Shown here: positions 47,558 through 56,473 of the stretch, one piece after another
How the letters are laid out: every line of letters begins with the position of its first letter
How positions within the stretch are numbered: position 1 is the stretch's first letter
From: Deltaproteobacteria bacterium RBG_16_64_85
GTDB lineage: Bacteria; Desulfobacterota; Deferrimicrobia; Deferrimicrobiales; Deferrimicrobiaceae
Direction of reading: 5' to 3'
Length of the DNA stretch: 64,000 bases
Assembly (NCBI GenBank): GCA_001798885.1
Contig: MGQW01000065.1
Span: 4,660-68,659 of the forward strand
Notes under the pieces: model-generated
Database searches by the model: none
What the model saw: only the letters and a program-made list of their open reading frames with translations
What the model was told of the DNA's origin: nothing
Translations under genes and position numbers: made by a program

Positions 47558-47586
47558 TTGACGGTGAGCGCCCGCTGGGATCTAAT
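47558..47586 (+). promoter_or_regulatory. Sigma-70-type promoter of rplM-rpsI
   Basis: TTGACG (47558-47563), a 17-bp spacer and TCTAAT (47581-47586): five of six consensus bases in each box. Predicted transcription start near 47593, about 30 bp before the rplM ATG. One of the best promoter matches in the window. Confidence 0.7.
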
Positions 47587-47621
47587 ATACCCTTTGATTT
47601 CCAGGGAGATGGTTTGCGCCG

Positions 47622-48059
47622 ATGAAGAAGACCGAATATTTCACGAGAGAGGATGCCGACCAGGCCTGGTACGTGGTGGACGCCAGGGACAAGGTCCTGG
47701 GACGCGTCGCCACGAAGGTGGCCGAAGTCCTGCGCGGGAAGCACAAACCGATGTTCACTCCCAACGCCGACATCGGCGATTTCGTCATCGTGGTCAATGC
47801 CGAAAAGGTGAAGCTGACCGGGAAGAAGATGACGGAGAAGACCTACTACCGCCACACGGGGTACATGGGGGGATTGAAGTCCACCACGCCGGAGAAGATT
47901 CTGCAGAAGCACCCGGAACGTCTCGTCGAATGGGCGGTCCGGGGGATGCTGCCCAAGTCGCGGCTGGGCGACCGGCTCTTCACCAAGCTCAAGGTCTACG
48001 CAGGCCCCGACCATCCCCACAAGGCCCAGCAGCCCAAGGCGCTGGCGGTCAACGAATAG
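47622..48059 (+). CDS. rplM: 50S ribosomal protein L13
   Basis: Ribosomal protein of 145 residues. It has the [25 protein letters not shown] start, then [38 protein letters not shown] and the C-terminal [51 protein letters not shown] precedes the ATG. It is followed by rpsI, the universal L13-S9 pair, which here has its own promoter and terminator. Confidence 0.98.
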   Translation: MKKTEYFTREDADQAWYVVDARDKVLGRVATKVAEVLRGKHKPMFTPNADIGDFVIVVNAEKVKLTGKKMTEKTYYRHTGYMGGLKSTTPEKILQKHPERLVEWAVRGMLPKSRLGDRLFTKLKVYAGPDHPHKAQQPKALAVNE

Positions 48060-48076
48060 GAGAGGATTCCGGCAAA

Positions 48077-48472
48077 ATGGCACAAGCAGCGAAGGTCTAC
48101 GCGACGGGGAAACGGAAGACAGCCATCGCCCGCGTCTACATGAAGTCGGGCAGCGGGAGAATCAGCGTCAACGGGCGGGAGTTCGAGAACTACTTCCCGG
48201 TCCTCGCGCTGCGGGCGGTCGCCGTACAGCCGCTGGTGCTCGCCGGCAAGCGGCAGTCGGTGGACGTGGAGGTGAACGTCAACGGCGGCGGGCCGTCGGC
48301 CCAGGCGGAGTCCATGAAATACGGCCTGGCCAAGGCGCTGCAGGCGGAGAACCCCGAGCTCCGTCCCGTACTGAAGCGGGCGGGGTTCCTGACCCGCGAC
48401 GCCCGGATCAAGGAACGCAAGAAATACGGTCGTCCGGGGGCGAGGAAACGGTTCCAGTTCTCCAAGCGGTAA
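48077..48472 (+). CDS. rpsI: 30S ribosomal protein S9
   Basis: Ribosomal protein of 131 residues. YATGKRKTAIARVYMKSGSGRISVNGRE at the N-terminus and the basic C-terminal tail ERKKYGRPGARKRFQFSKR, which reaches the ribosomal P site, are standard. ATG 48077 follows AGGAGAGG by about 12 bases; a longer in-frame reading covers rplM in another frame and is a shadow. The terminator at 48508 closes the transcript. Confidence 0.98.
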   Translation: MAQAAKVYATGKRKTAIARVYMKSGSGRISVNGREFENYFPVLALRAVAVQPLVLAGKRQSVDVEVNVNGGGPSAQAESMKYGLAKALQAENPELRPVLKRAGFLTRDARIKERKKYGRPGARKRFQFSKR

Positions 48473-48507
48473 GCATCGAGGGCGAGATGCCCCGTCGAAC
48501 GATTCCC

Positions 48508-48547
48508 GAAGGGGAAGGCCGCTACCGCCGCCTTCCCCTTCTTTTTT
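48508..48547 (+). terminator. Rho-independent terminator after rpsI
   Basis: A perfect 12-bp stem, GAAGGGGAAGGC (48508-48519) and GCCTTCCCCTTC (48530-48541), a 10-base loop and six T residues. The following type-E element begins directly after the T-tract. Confidence 0.95.
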
Positions 48548-48643
48548 AGGGACGGTCCTGCCTGAGGGCATGGCGGAACAACAAATGGATCGAGGTCACA
48601 CGACAGGGGATGATGGATCGACAGGCGATGTCAGGACCGTCCC
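48548..48643 (+). repeat. Type-E inverted-repeat element between rpsI and argC
   Basis: A 96-bp element with arms AGGGACGGTCCTG (48548-48560) and CAGGACCGTCCC (48632-48643). The interior shares GGATCGAGGTCACACGACAG with the copy at 37306-37402. It sits immediately after the rpsI terminator and 28 bp before argC. Confidence 0.85.
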
Positions 48644-48670
48644 GGTTCTTATGACTCCAAGGAGAGAAAC

Positions 48671-49711
48671 ATGAAGCGGGTCGCTATATTCGGCGCGACG
48701 GGATACACCGGGTTCGAACTCATCCGGCTCCTGCTGTCCCATCCTCGCGCGAAGATCTCGGCGCTGACCTCCGAGCAATACTCCGAACAGCCGGTCGAAC
48801 AGGCGTTTTCCCCCTTCCGCGGGAAGCTCGCCGGCGTCGCCTTCGGGAAGACGGAGAAGATGCTTTCCGCCGGCTTCGACGCCGCCTTCCTGGCATTGCC
48901 CCACACGGTCTCGGCGCCCGTGGCCGAGGCGCTTTTCGGGAGGGGGATCCCGGTCGTCGACCTCTCGGCGGATTTCCGCTTCCGGAGCATCCCGCTGTAC
49001 GAATCGGTCTACGGCGTTACGCACAAGAGCCCCGGCGTGAGCGGCAAGGCGGTCTACGGACTGCCCGAGGTGTACCGGGAGGCCCTGCGGAATACGCGGC
49101 TGGCGGCGGTCCCAGGCTGCTTCCCCACGGCGGTCATCCTCGCTCTCTACCCGCTGCTCAAGGAGGGCCTGATCGAGCGGAAGGGGATCGTGGCCGATTG
49201 CAAGACCGGCGTCTCCGGCGGCGGGAGAAGCCCCTCGCTCGGGTTCCACTACCCTGAAGTCGAAGGGGGAGTAAGGCCCTACGGGCTGCCGAAGCACCGC
49301 CATAACCCCGAGATGGACCAGGAGCTCACCCTCGCCGGCGGGGAAAAGGTCTCGATCACCTTCGTCCCCCACCTGATCCCGATGGTCCGGGGGATCCTGG
49401 CGACCTGCTACGCCACGCTCCGGCCGAAGATCTCCCACGAGGCGGTGGAGAAGGCGTATCGCAAGCATTACGGTAAGGAGCCCTTCGTGCGGCTGTGCCC
49501 GCCGGGCGTTCTTCCCTCCACCAAAGACGTGGCCGGGAGCAACGATTGCGACATCGCCTTCCGAACCGATGCGAAGACGCGGCGGGTGGTGGTCGTCTCC
49601 GTCATCGACAATCTCGTGAAGGGGGCCTCGGGGGCAGCCGTCCAGTGCTTCAACCTGATGATGGGATTCCCGGAGGAGGACGGACTCCGGGCGGCCCCCC
49701 TCTTCCCGTGA
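48671..49711 (+). CDS. argC: N-acetyl-gamma-glutamyl-phosphate reductase
   Basis: NADPH-dependent third step of arginine synthesis, 346 residues. GATGYTGFELIRLLLSHP is the cofactor loop, the catalytic cysteine lies in VPGCFPTAVILAL, and HRHNPEMDQEL and TFVPHLIPMVRGI are family segments. CAAGGAGAGAAAC precedes the ATG. With argJ at 25218 this gives two arginine genes in the window, but not adjacent. The end overlaps kdsB (GTGA). Confidence 0.96.
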   Translation: MKRVAIFGATGYTGFELIRLLLSHPRAKISALTSEQYSEQPVEQAFSPFRGKLAGVAFGKTEKMLSAGFDAAFLALPHTVSAPVAEALFGRGIPVVDLSADFRFRSIPLYESVYGVTHKSPGVSGKAVYGLPEVYREALRNTRLAAVPGCFPTAVILALYPLLKEGLIERKGIVADCKTGVSGGGRSPSLGFHYPEVEGGVRPYGLPKHRHNPEMDQELTLAGGEKVSITFVPHLIPMVRGILATCYATLRPKISHEAVEKAYRKHYGKEPFVRLCPPGVLPSTKDVAGSNDCDIAFRTDAKTRRVVVVSVIDNLVKGASGAAVQCFNLMMGFPEEDGLRAAPLFP

Positions 49712-50457
49712 GCCCTTCCCCGAAAGGCGTGGCGGTGGTGATCCCCGCCCGGTACGCGTCGACGCGGCTGCCGGGGAAGCCCCTGGCCCAAATAGACGGT
49801 CGTCCGATGATATGGTATGTTTGGGAAAAGGCAAGGAAATCCCGGTTTGCCTCACGGATTGTCGTGGCCACCGACGACGAGCGCATCGCAGCGGCGGTCC
49901 GCGGATTCGGGGGCGAGGCGAGGATGACCTCGCCTGACTGCGCCTCGGGGACGGACCGGGTGGCCGAGACGGCGCGGGGCCTTGCCGAGGAGATCATCGT
50001 CAACCTGCAGGGCGACGAGCCGATGATGCACCCCTCCGTTATAGACGCGGTGGTTGCCCCCCTGCTCGACGACCCGGCGGTTTCGATGACGACGGCAGCC
50101 CTCCCCCGGGAGGATCCGGAGGAGTTCCTCCTCCCTTCCGTGGTGAAGGTGGTCGTTGACGACCGCGGGGATGCGCTCTACTTTTCCCGTTCCTCCATCC
50201 CCCATTACCGGGACACCGGGTTCGGAAGGTACCGCAAGCACCTGGGGATCTACGGATACAGGAAAGATTTCCTGTTCACCGTCGCCGCCCTCCCCCCGGC
50301 TTCCCTGGAATCGGCGGAACGGCTGGAGCAGCTGCGGGTGCTGCAGAGCGGTCACAAGATCCGCGTCGTCGACGTGGAGTTCGACTCGGTGGGGGTCGAC
50401 ACCCCCGAGGATCTGTACGCCGTCAAGGAGAGGCTATGCGGGCGGAACGAACGGTAA
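49708..50457 (+). CDS. kdsB: 3-deoxy-manno-octulosonate cytidylyltransferase
   Basis: Activates Kdo as CMP-Kdo for lipid A core assembly; 249 residues. [17 protein letters not shown] is the nucleotide-binding start, and [21 protein letters not shown] and [12 protein letters not shown] are typical. The C-terminal [14 protein letters not shown] plus GVDTPEDL completes the family pattern. The GTG at 49708 overlaps the argC stop. pyrG starts 22 bp inside its end. First of four Kdo genes grouped around pyrG. Confidence 0.96.
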   Translation: MSPSPKGVAVVIPARYASTRLPGKPLAQIDGRPMIWYVWEKARKSRFASRIVVATDDERIAAAVRGFGGEARMTSPDCASGTDRVAETARGLAEEIIVNLQGDEPMMHPSVIDAVVAPLLDDPAVSMTTAALPREDPEEFLLPSVVKVVVDDRGDALYFSRSSIPHYRDTGFGRYRKHLGIYGYRKDFLFTVAALPPASLESAERLEQLRVLQSGHKIRVVDVEFDSVGVDTPEDLYAVKERLCGRNER

Positions 50458-52067
50458 AGCCGAAGTTCATCTTCGTGACCGGGGGCGTCGTGTCCTCCCT
50501 TGGGAAGGGGCTTGCGGCCGCCTCGATCGGAGCGCTCCTCGAAGCCCGGGGCCTGAAGATCACGATGCTCAAGCTCGACCCCTACATCAACGTCGACCCC
50601 GGAACGATGAACCCGTTCCAGCACGGCGAGGTGTTCGTGACCGACGACGGCGCCGAAACCGACCTCGACCTGGGGCACTACGAACGGTACGTCTCCTCGC
50701 GGATGGGGAAGAAGAACAACTGCACCACGGGCAAGATCTACCACTCGGTGATCACGAAGGAGCGGCGCGGCGACTACCTGGGCGGCACGGTCCAGGTCAT
50801 CCCCCACATCACGGACGAGATCAAGCGGGTCATCAGCGCGGCGGCCCAGGGCTACGACCTCGCGATCGTCGAGGTCGGCGGCACCGTGGGCGACATCGAG
50901 AGCCTTCCGTTCCTGGAAGCGATCCGGCAGGTCCGGACGGACCGCGGGAAGGAGAACGTCCTTTACGTCCACGTCACGCTCGTCCCCTACATCGGCACGG
51001 CGGGGGAGCTGAAGACGAAACCCACCCAGCACAGCGTGAAGGAGCTGCGCTCCATCGGCATCCAGCCCGACGTCCTGTTGTGCCGATGCGAACGGCCGCT
51101 GCCCAAGGACATCAAGGCGAAGATCGCGTTATTCTGCAACGTGACCGAGGACGCGGTCATCACCGCTCGGGACGTGGAGCAGATCTACGAGCTGCCCCTG
51201 GTCTTCCACCAGGAAGGACTGGACGACAAGATCATGGAGTCCCTGAACATCTGGGCGGGCGAGCCAAGGCTCGACGCATGGTCGAAGATCATGGAGAAGT
51301 GGAAGAATCCGGTGGGCGAAGTCACGATCGCCATCGTCGGGAAGTACGTGAACCTGCGCGAGTCGTACAAGAGCCTGAACGAGGCTCTGACGCACGGCGG
51401 GATTGCCCACTCGGTCCGGGTCCTGCACCGGTACGTGGACTCCGAGGAGGTCGAGCGGCAGGGGGCCGAGGCGCTTCTGAAGGGGGCCGACGGGATCCTG
51501 GTCCCCGGAGGGTTCGGGTCGCGCGGAGTGGAAGGGAAGATCGCCTCCGTGCGGTACGCCCGGGAAAACCGCATCCCCTTCTTCGGCATCTGCCTCGGGA
51601 TGCAAGTGGCCGTGGTGGAATTTGCCCGGAACGTGTGCGGCCTCCCGGCGGCCACCAGCCGGGAACTCGACGCGGAGAGCGAGTGCGCGGTCATCGACCT
51701 CATGCCGGACCAGCGCGGGGTGGTGGAGAAGGGAGCGACGATGCGGCTCGGGGCGTACCCCTGCTCCCTCGCCGAGAAATCGCTCGCCCGCAAGGCGTAC
51801 GCCGCCGCGGAGGTCTCGGAGCGGCACCGGCACCGCTACGAATTCAACAACGAGTTCCGGGAGGCCCTTTCCGCCAGGGGGCTGCGGATCACCGGCCTGT
51901 CGCCGGACGGGCGCCTCGTGGAGATCGTGGAGATCCAGGACCATCCCTGGTTCCTGGGCTGCCAGTTCCACCCCGAGTTCCAGTCGCGGCCGATGGCGCC
52001 CCACCCCCTCTTCCGCGATTTCATCGGCGCCGCCTACACCGTTTCCCGGAGACAGGGGGTATCGTGA
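50436..52067 (+). CDS. pyrG: CTP synthase
   Basis: Makes CTP from UTP with glutamine; 543 residues, a full-length two-domain enzyme. The N-terminal synthase domain carries [27 protein letters not shown] and [39 protein letters not shown]-type residues. The C-terminal class I amidotransferase has the cysteine in [16 protein letters not shown] and the histidine/glutamate pair in [10 protein letters not shown]. Its position between kdsB and kdsA is common and links CTP supply to CMP-Kdo formation. Confidence 0.98.
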   Translation: MRAERTVKPKFIFVTGGVVSSLGKGLAAASIGALLEARGLKITMLKLDPYINVDPGTMNPFQHGEVFVTDDGAETDLDLGHYERYVSSRMGKKNNCTTGKIYHSVITKERRGDYLGGTVQVIPHITDEIKRVISAAAQGYDLAIVEVGGTVGDIESLPFLEAIRQVRTDRGKENVLYVHVTLVPYIGTAGELKTKPTQHSVKELRSIGIQPDVLLCRCERPLPKDIKAKIALFCNVTEDAVITARDVEQIYELPLVFHQEGLDDKIMESLNIWAGEPRLDAWSKIMEKWKNPVGEVTIAIVGKYVNLRESYKSLNEALTHGGIAHSVRVLHRYVDSEEVERQGAEALLKGADGILVPGGFGSRGVEGKIASVRYARENRIPFFGICLGMQVAVVEFARNVCGLPAATSRELDAESECAVIDLMPDQRGVVEKGATMRLGAYPCSLAEKSLARKAYAAAEVSERHRHRYEFNNEFREALSARGLRITGLSPDGRLVEIVEIQDHPWFLGCQFHPEFQSRPMAPHPLFRDFIGAAYTVSRRQGVS

Positions 52068-52915
52068 TCCGTCAAGTCGAGATCGCGGGGCGGTTCCGGA
52101 TCGGGGCGGGGAACCCGCCGGCCTTCATCGCCGGACCGTGCGTCCTGGAGTCGGAGAGCCTCGCGATGGCCGTGGCGGAGTTTCTTTCGGGGCTGGCCAC
52201 CCGCCTGTGCGTTCCCCTCATCTTCAAGGGTTCCTTCGACAAGGCGAACCGCTCCTCGGGCCGGTCTTCCCGCGGGCCCGGGCAGGAGGAGGGACTGCGC
52301 ATCCTGGGGGAGGTGAAGCGGAAGTTCCGCGTTCCGGTGACCACAGACGTGCACGAGCCGAAACAGGTTGCCGCGGTGGCAGCGGTGGTCGACCTTCTCC
52401 AGATCCCGGCCCTCCTGTGCCGCCAGACCGATCTGCTGGTGGCGGCGGGCGAGACGGGCCTGCCGGTCAACATCAAGAAGGGGCAGTTCATGGCGCCATG
52501 GGACATGGAAAACGCCGTGGAGAAGGTGACGTCGACCGGGAATTCCGCCGTCCTGGTCACGGAGCGGGGAACCACGTTCGGCTACAACAACCTGGTCGTC
52601 GATTACCGCGGGCTGCCCGCCATCCGGGAGGGGATCTGCCCGGTGATCTTCGACGCAACGCACAGCGTCCAGCTCCCGGGCGGAGCGGGAAAGGTTTCCT
52701 CCGGCGATCGCCGGTTCGTCGCACCCCTCGCCCGCGCAGCCGTGGCGGCGGGGGTGGACGGCGTGTTCCTCGAGGTCCATCCGGACCCGAGCCGGGCCCT
52801 TTCCGACGGTCCCAACAGCCTGCCGCTTGACGACGTGGAGCCGCTCCTGCGGACCCTCCTCGCGATCCGCGAGGCGGCGGAGTCCGGGGCGGCCGGGAAA
52901 GGAGAAGGGACATGA
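52064..52915 (+). CDS. kdsA: 2-dehydro-3-deoxyphosphooctonate aldolase (KDO 8-P synthase)
   Basis: Condenses arabinose 5-phosphate and phosphoenolpyruvate; 283 residues. The start contains [14 protein letters not shown], with cysteine where the E. coli (metal-independent) enzyme has asparagine, pointing to the metal-dependent class. [44 protein letters not shown] and [11 protein letters not shown] are standard. The GTG start overlaps the pyrG stop, and the end overlaps kdsD. Confidence 0.96.
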   Translation: MIRQVEIAGRFRIGAGNPPAFIAGPCVLESESLAMAVAEFLSGLATRLCVPLIFKGSFDKANRSSGRSSRGPGQEEGLRILGEVKRKFRVPVTTDVHEPKQVAAVAAVVDLLQIPALLCRQTDLLVAAGETGLPVNIKKGQFMAPWDMENAVEKVTSTGNSAVLVTERGTTFGYNNLVVDYRGLPAIREGICPVIFDATHSVQLPGGAGKVSSGDRRFVAPLARAAVAAGVDGVFLEVHPDPSRALSDGPNSLPLDDVEPLLRTLLAIREAAESGAAGKGEGT

Positions 52916-53883
52916 CCCGCAACCTGACCGGGCGCGCCGCACGGGTGCTCTCCATCGAGGCGGAAGGGCTTCTCGCGCTGCGGGAGAAGCTCGACCATCA
53001 TTTCACCCGGGCCGTCGAGATGCTGCTGCGCGCACCCGGCAAGGTGATCGTTACCGGAATGGGGAAGTCCGGGCTCATCGGCCGAAAGGTCGCAGCGACC
53101 CTGGCGTCCACCGGAACGCCGGCCTTCTTTCTCCACCCGGCGGAAGGGCTCCACGGCGACATCGGGATGGTCCTCAAAGGGGACGTCGTCATCGCGCTCT
53201 CGAACTCGGGCGAGACCCAGGAAGTCGTGCGGCTCCTCCCCGTCTTCAAGCGGTTGGGGCTCGAGCTCATCGCCCTGACGGGAAACCCGCAGTCCACCCT
53301 CGCCCGTCACGCCGACGCCGTGATCGACGTCGGGGTCCACGAGGAGGCGTGCCCGATGGGCCTGGCCCCGACGGCCTCCACCACGGCGGCACTGGCGATG
53401 GGGGACGCGCTCGCGGTCGTGCTGTTCGAGGAGAAAGGGTTTTCCGAGCAGGACTTCGCGATGCTTCACCCTGGCGGCATCTTGGGCCGAAAGCTCCTCA
53501 TGGTGGAGGAGCTGATGCACACCGGCGAGGAGATCCCCCTGGTCTCCTGCGAAACGCCGCTCAAGGATGCACTGTTCACGATCAGCTCCAAGCGGCTGGG
53601 TGTCACGGGGGTCCTCAACGGATCCGGTACCCTGGTCGGGGTGATCACGGACGGGGATGTCCGCCGGGCCATGGAGAAGGGGGTCGATCTCTTCGGCGCG
53701 CGCGCGGAAGAGGTGATGTCGATCCGCCCCAAGCGCATCTCCTCCTCGGATCTCGCCGCTTCCGCACTGCGGAAAATGGAGGAACATTCGATCACGAGCC
53801 TCTTCGTCTTCGACGCGGTGGAGGCGGAACTGTTGGTGGGCATCGTCCACGTCCACGATCTTCTGAAGGCAGGGGTCGGATGA
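52912..53883 (+). CDS. kdsD: D-arabinose 5-phosphate isomerase
   Basis: A 323-residue protein with an N-terminal SIS sugar-isomerase domain (GKVIVTGMGKSGLIGRKVAATLASTGTPAFFLHPAEGLHGDIG, ALSNSGET) and two CBS domains at the C-terminus (from about residue 205). It turns ribulose 5-phosphate into arabinose 5-phosphate, the substrate of KdsA encoded just upstream. Overlaps kdsA and kdsC by 4 bp each. KpsF paralogues have the same fold, but the LPS context favours KdsD. Confidence 0.94.
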   Translation: MTRNLTGRAARVLSIEAEGLLALREKLDHHFTRAVEMLLRAPGKVIVTGMGKSGLIGRKVAATLASTGTPAFFLHPAEGLHGDIGMVLKGDVVIALSNSGETQEVVRLLPVFKRLGLELIALTGNPQSTLARHADAVIDVGVHEEACPMGLAPTASTTAALAMGDALAVVLFEEKGFSEQDFAMLHPGGILGRKLLMVEELMHTGEEIPLVSCETPLKDALFTISSKRLGVTGVLNGSGTLVGVITDGDVRRAMEKGVDLFGARAEEVMSIRPKRISSSDLAASALRKMEEHSITSLFVFDAVEAELLVGIVHVHDLLKAGVG

Positions 53884-54431
53884 GCGTCCCCCTGCTTCGG
53901 CCCGATGCCGCGGAGAAGGCGGCCAGGGTACGTCTCTTCCTGGTCGACGTGGACGGAGTCCTTACCGATGGGGGGATCGTCTACGACGGCGGCGGGCGGG
54001 AGATCAAGCGCTTCCACGTCCGGGACGGGCACGGCATCAAGATGCTCCAGCGTGCCGGCATCGAAGTGGGCATCATCACCGGGCGGACGTCGGAGGTGGT
54101 CGCGGTCCGGGCGAAGGAGCTGGACATTTCCCTTGTCCGCCAGGGGGTGAGGGACAAGGTGGCCGCCTGGCGGGAGATCCTCGCGGGAAAAGGCGTCTCC
54201 CCCGGGGAGACCGCCTATGTGGGCGACGACATCGTGGACGTGCCCCTGATGCGGAGGGTGGGGTTCGCCGCGTCAGTGGCGGATGCGGAAAGCTACGTGC
54301 GGGAAGCGGCCGATTACGTTTCCACGCGGGCCGGAGGCCAGGGCGCCGTCCGTGAGATTATCGAGTTTGTCCTGCGGTCCAGCGGGGCGTGGGAGAAGGT
54401 CGCCTCCAAGTACTTCGCGGCCGGGCCCTAG
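53880..54431 (+). CDS. kdsC: 3-deoxy-D-manno-octulosonate 8-phosphate phosphatase
   Basis: HAD-type C0 phosphatase of 183 residues, without a cap domain and acting as a tetramer. DVDGVLTDGGIVYDGGGREIKRFHVRDGHGIKML is diagnostic, with nucleophile and acid aspartates in DVDG; IITGR and YVGDDIVDVPLMRRVG are motifs II and IV. It removes phosphate from Kdo 8-phosphate before KdsB acts. The TAG stop (54429-54431) lies inside the left terminal repeat of a B element. Confidence 0.95.
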   Translation: MSVPLLRPDAAEKAARVRLFLVDVDGVLTDGGIVYDGGGREIKRFHVRDGHGIKMLQRAGIEVGIITGRTSEVVAVRAKELDISLVRQGVRDKVAAWREILAGKGVSPGETAYVGDDIVDVPLMRRVGFAASVADAESYVREAADYVSTRAGGQGAVREIIEFVLRSSGAWEKVASKYFAAGP

Positions 54432-54631
54432 TGCACCGTCTCGCAAATATCTTGGCATTCGAGCGCCGCTGCAGCAGCGAAGGCTTCGTTGCGCTCCTTC
54501 ACTCGGGGGACACTCTTGGTTTTCTCGTCGAGTGAACAAAGAGTGTCCCCCGCCACCTCAGTCGCGCGCCTTGCCGGCGCTTTGCCTCGACGCTCTCGGT
54601 GCGTCAAGCTATTTACGAGACGGTACACCAG
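54427..54631 (+). mobile_element. Type-B inverted-repeat element between kdsC and lptC, carrying a D hairpin
   Basis: A 205-bp element. The ends CCTAGTG...GTCTCGCAAATA (54427-54449) and TATTTACGAGACGG...CAG (54610-54631) are inverted repeats like those of 31545-32053. The flanking core (CATTCGAGCGCCGCTGC, GTCGCGCGCCTTGCCGG, CTCTCGGTGCGTCA) is shared. In the middle, a D-type hairpin with perfect 13-bp arms (GGGGGACACTCTT, 54505-54517; AAGAGTGTCCCCC, 54539-54551) replaces the central GTACT/AGTAC hairpin of the other copy. It starts at the kdsC stop and ends one base before the lptC ATG. Confidence 0.85.
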
Positions 54632-55210
54632 ATGACGCGCCGCTGGATGATCTCCTTCGGGGCGCTGTTCGCGGTTCTGGGAGGAATCGGGCTTCTGGCC
54701 GCGATTTCCTCGAAGGGCCCCGGTCCGCAGGGGCCCTGGGAACCGTCCGACGCCGGAGCGCCGTCCGAGCCGGAAGTCATCCTCCGGAACGTGGAAATGC
54801 GGGAGATCCGGAACGAGGGAGCACCGTACCGGCTTTTCTCGGACCAGGCCACCTACCTGCTCCTGGCGGGCAGGTTTTCCGCCACCGGCGTGATCCTCGT
54901 GCTGCCGGGCGGTGTCGGGGAGGTCGTCGTTCGCGCCCCGAAGGCCTCCTGGGACATGCAGAATGGGCAGATCTTCCTTCCCGAAGGAGGTTCCGCCGAA
55001 AACGACACCGGGTGGTCCGCCGCGATCTCCACCGCAAACCTTTCCCTCCCTGAGCGGATTCTGACCGCGACAGGGAAAGCCAGTCTTTCAGGCCCGGGGC
55101 TCTCGGTGGTGGGAGACAACCTGGTCTGGCACTGGAGGGAGGGGAAGGTGTCGCTCGAGATGCCGAAGACCCGGCTAGAGCCTTCCCTGGCATTTCGAAG
55201 GAGGGGGTGA
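54632..55210 (+). CDS. lptC: LPS export protein LptC
   Basis: A 192-residue bitopic protein: an N-terminal transmembrane anchor (MISFGALFAVLGGIGLLAAIS) and a periplasmic beta-jellyroll (LRNVEMREIRNEGAPYRLFSDQATYLL and on). It links the LptBFG extractor to the LptA bridge. Sequence conservation in LptC is low; order and shape make the call. The ATG at 54632 directly abuts the right end of a B element; a GTG at 54599 would translate element sequence. No good Shine-Dalgarno is visible. Confidence 0.85.
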   Translation: MTRRWMISFGALFAVLGGIGLLAAISSKGPGPQGPWEPSDAGAPSEPEVILRNVEMREIRNEGAPYRLFSDQATYLLLAGRFSATGVILVLPGGVGEVVVRAPKASWDMQNGQIFLPEGGSAENDTGWSAAISTANLSLPERILTATGKASLSGPGLSVVGDNLVWHWREGKVSLEMPKTRLEPSLAFRRRG

Positions 55211-55214
55211 GCCG

Positions 55215-55739
55215 ATGCGGAAGCGGGCAGCAATTTTCGTGCTCCTGTTCCTTGCGGCCGCTGTCACCACCGTCCTGGCGGAGGAGCGCAAGGTTCCCAA
55301 GGACGAGGGATTCGGGGATCGCCCCATCGAAATCACCGCCGACCGGCTGTCCGCCGACAGCGTGAAAAATTCGGTGACCTTTGAAGGGAATGTGATCGCG
55401 AAGCAGGGGGACGTGACCCTGTCCTCCGAACACCTGTTCGCGGAATACGCTCGCGGTACGGGGATCATCGAGAAGATCATCGCGGAAGGGAGTGTCCGTG
55501 TGAACCAGGAAGATAAGGAAGCCCGCGCGGCGCGTGCCGTGTTCTATAACCTCGAGCAGCGGATCGTCCTCTCGGGCGGCGCCTACCTCATCCAGGAGGG
55601 GAACACCGTGAAGGGGGAGGCGATGACCATCTACCTTCGGGAGAACCGTTCCGTGGTCACGGGAGGGGAGGGGGGCCGCGTCAAGGCGGTCATCCAGCCG
55701 AAAGGTCGCACGGGAAGGAAGGAGAGGTCGGGTCAGTGA
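55215..55739 (+). CDS. lptA: LPS transport periplasmic protein LptA
   Basis: A 174-residue protein with a signal peptide ([22 protein letters not shown]) and an OstA-like beta-jellyroll: [31 protein letters not shown], then [35 protein letters not shown]. It forms the periplasmic bridge carrying LPS from LptC to the outer membrane. It starts 4 bp after lptC and overlaps lptB (GTGA), the standard lptC-A-B order. Confidence 0.94.
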   Translation: MRKRAAIFVLLFLAAAVTTVLAEERKVPKDEGFGDRPIEITADRLSADSVKNSVTFEGNVIAKQGDVTLSSEHLFAEYARGTGIIEKIIAEGSVRVNQEDKEARAARAVFYNLEQRIVLSGGAYLIQEGNTVKGEAMTIYLRENRSVVTGGEGGRVKAVIQPKGRTGRKERSGQ

Positions 55740-56458
55740 AGTCGCTTGTCGCCCGGAACCTGTCCAAGGGATACCGCCACCGGGAGGTGGTGAAAGGGGT
55801 CTCGCTCGACATCGGGCCGGGAGAGGTCGTGGGACTCCTGGGGCCCAACGGGGCTGGGAAGACCACCATTTTTTACATGATGGTCGGCCTTGTCGCTCCG
55901 GACGGGGGCGAGGTCACGCTCAACGGGCAGGAAATCACCCGGTTTCCGATGCACCGGCGGGCCCGGATGGGGCTCGGATACCTCCCCCAGGAGCCGTCGG
56001 TATTCCGGAAGCTGACCGTCCGTGAGAACATCCTCGCGTTCCTCGAGGAGACGCCGTTGTCCGCGGGGGAGCGGGAAGAGCGGCTGACCCAGTTGTTGCG
56101 GGAAATGCGCATTTCCCACGTTGCGGAGACGGCGGGTCTCTCGCTTTCCGGGGGGGAGCGCCGGCGCGTGGAAATCGCAAGGGCGCTGGTGATATCGCCC
56201 TCCTTCCTGCTCCTGGACGAGCCCTTCGCCGGCATCGATCCGATCTCGGTCTCCGACCTGCAGCAGATTATCCTTGGCTTAAAAGAGAAGGGGATCGGGG
56301 TTATAATAACGGATCATAACGTACGCGACACGCTCAAGGTGTGCAACCGTGCGTACATCATCTCGGAAGGGGAGATCCTTTTAGCGGGGAACCCGGAGGA
56401 GATCGCAGCGTCCGCGCGCGTTCGGGAAATCTATTTGGGAGACGGGTTTACGCTTTAA
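55736..56458 (+). CDS. lptB: LPS export ABC transporter ATPase LptB
   Basis: ATPase of 240 residues powering LPS extraction with LptF/G, whose genes are not in the window. Walker [10 protein letters not shown], the Q-loop region [20 protein letters not shown] typical of LptB, signature [15 protein letters not shown], Walker [17 protein letters not shown] and switch histidine ITDHNV. The GTG start overlaps lptA. rpoN follows after 15 bp, as in many proteobacteria. Confidence 0.97.
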   Translation: MKSLVARNLSKGYRHREVVKGVSLDIGPGEVVGLLGPNGAGKTTIFYMMVGLVAPDGGEVTLNGQEITRFPMHRRARMGLGYLPQEPSVFRKLTVRENILAFLEETPLSAGEREERLTQLLREMRISHVAETAGLSLSGGERRRVEIARALVISPSFLLLDEPFAGIDPISVSDLQQIILGLKEKGIGVIITDHNVRDTLKVCNRAYIISEGEILLAGNPEEIAASARVREIYLGDGFTL

Positions 56459-56473
56459 CCGTCCGAGGGCGGA

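Noticed and set aside
54599-54631. GTG start giving LptC eleven extra residues
   Set aside because: Those codons are the right end of the B element; the transmembrane anchor starts directly after the ATG at 54632.
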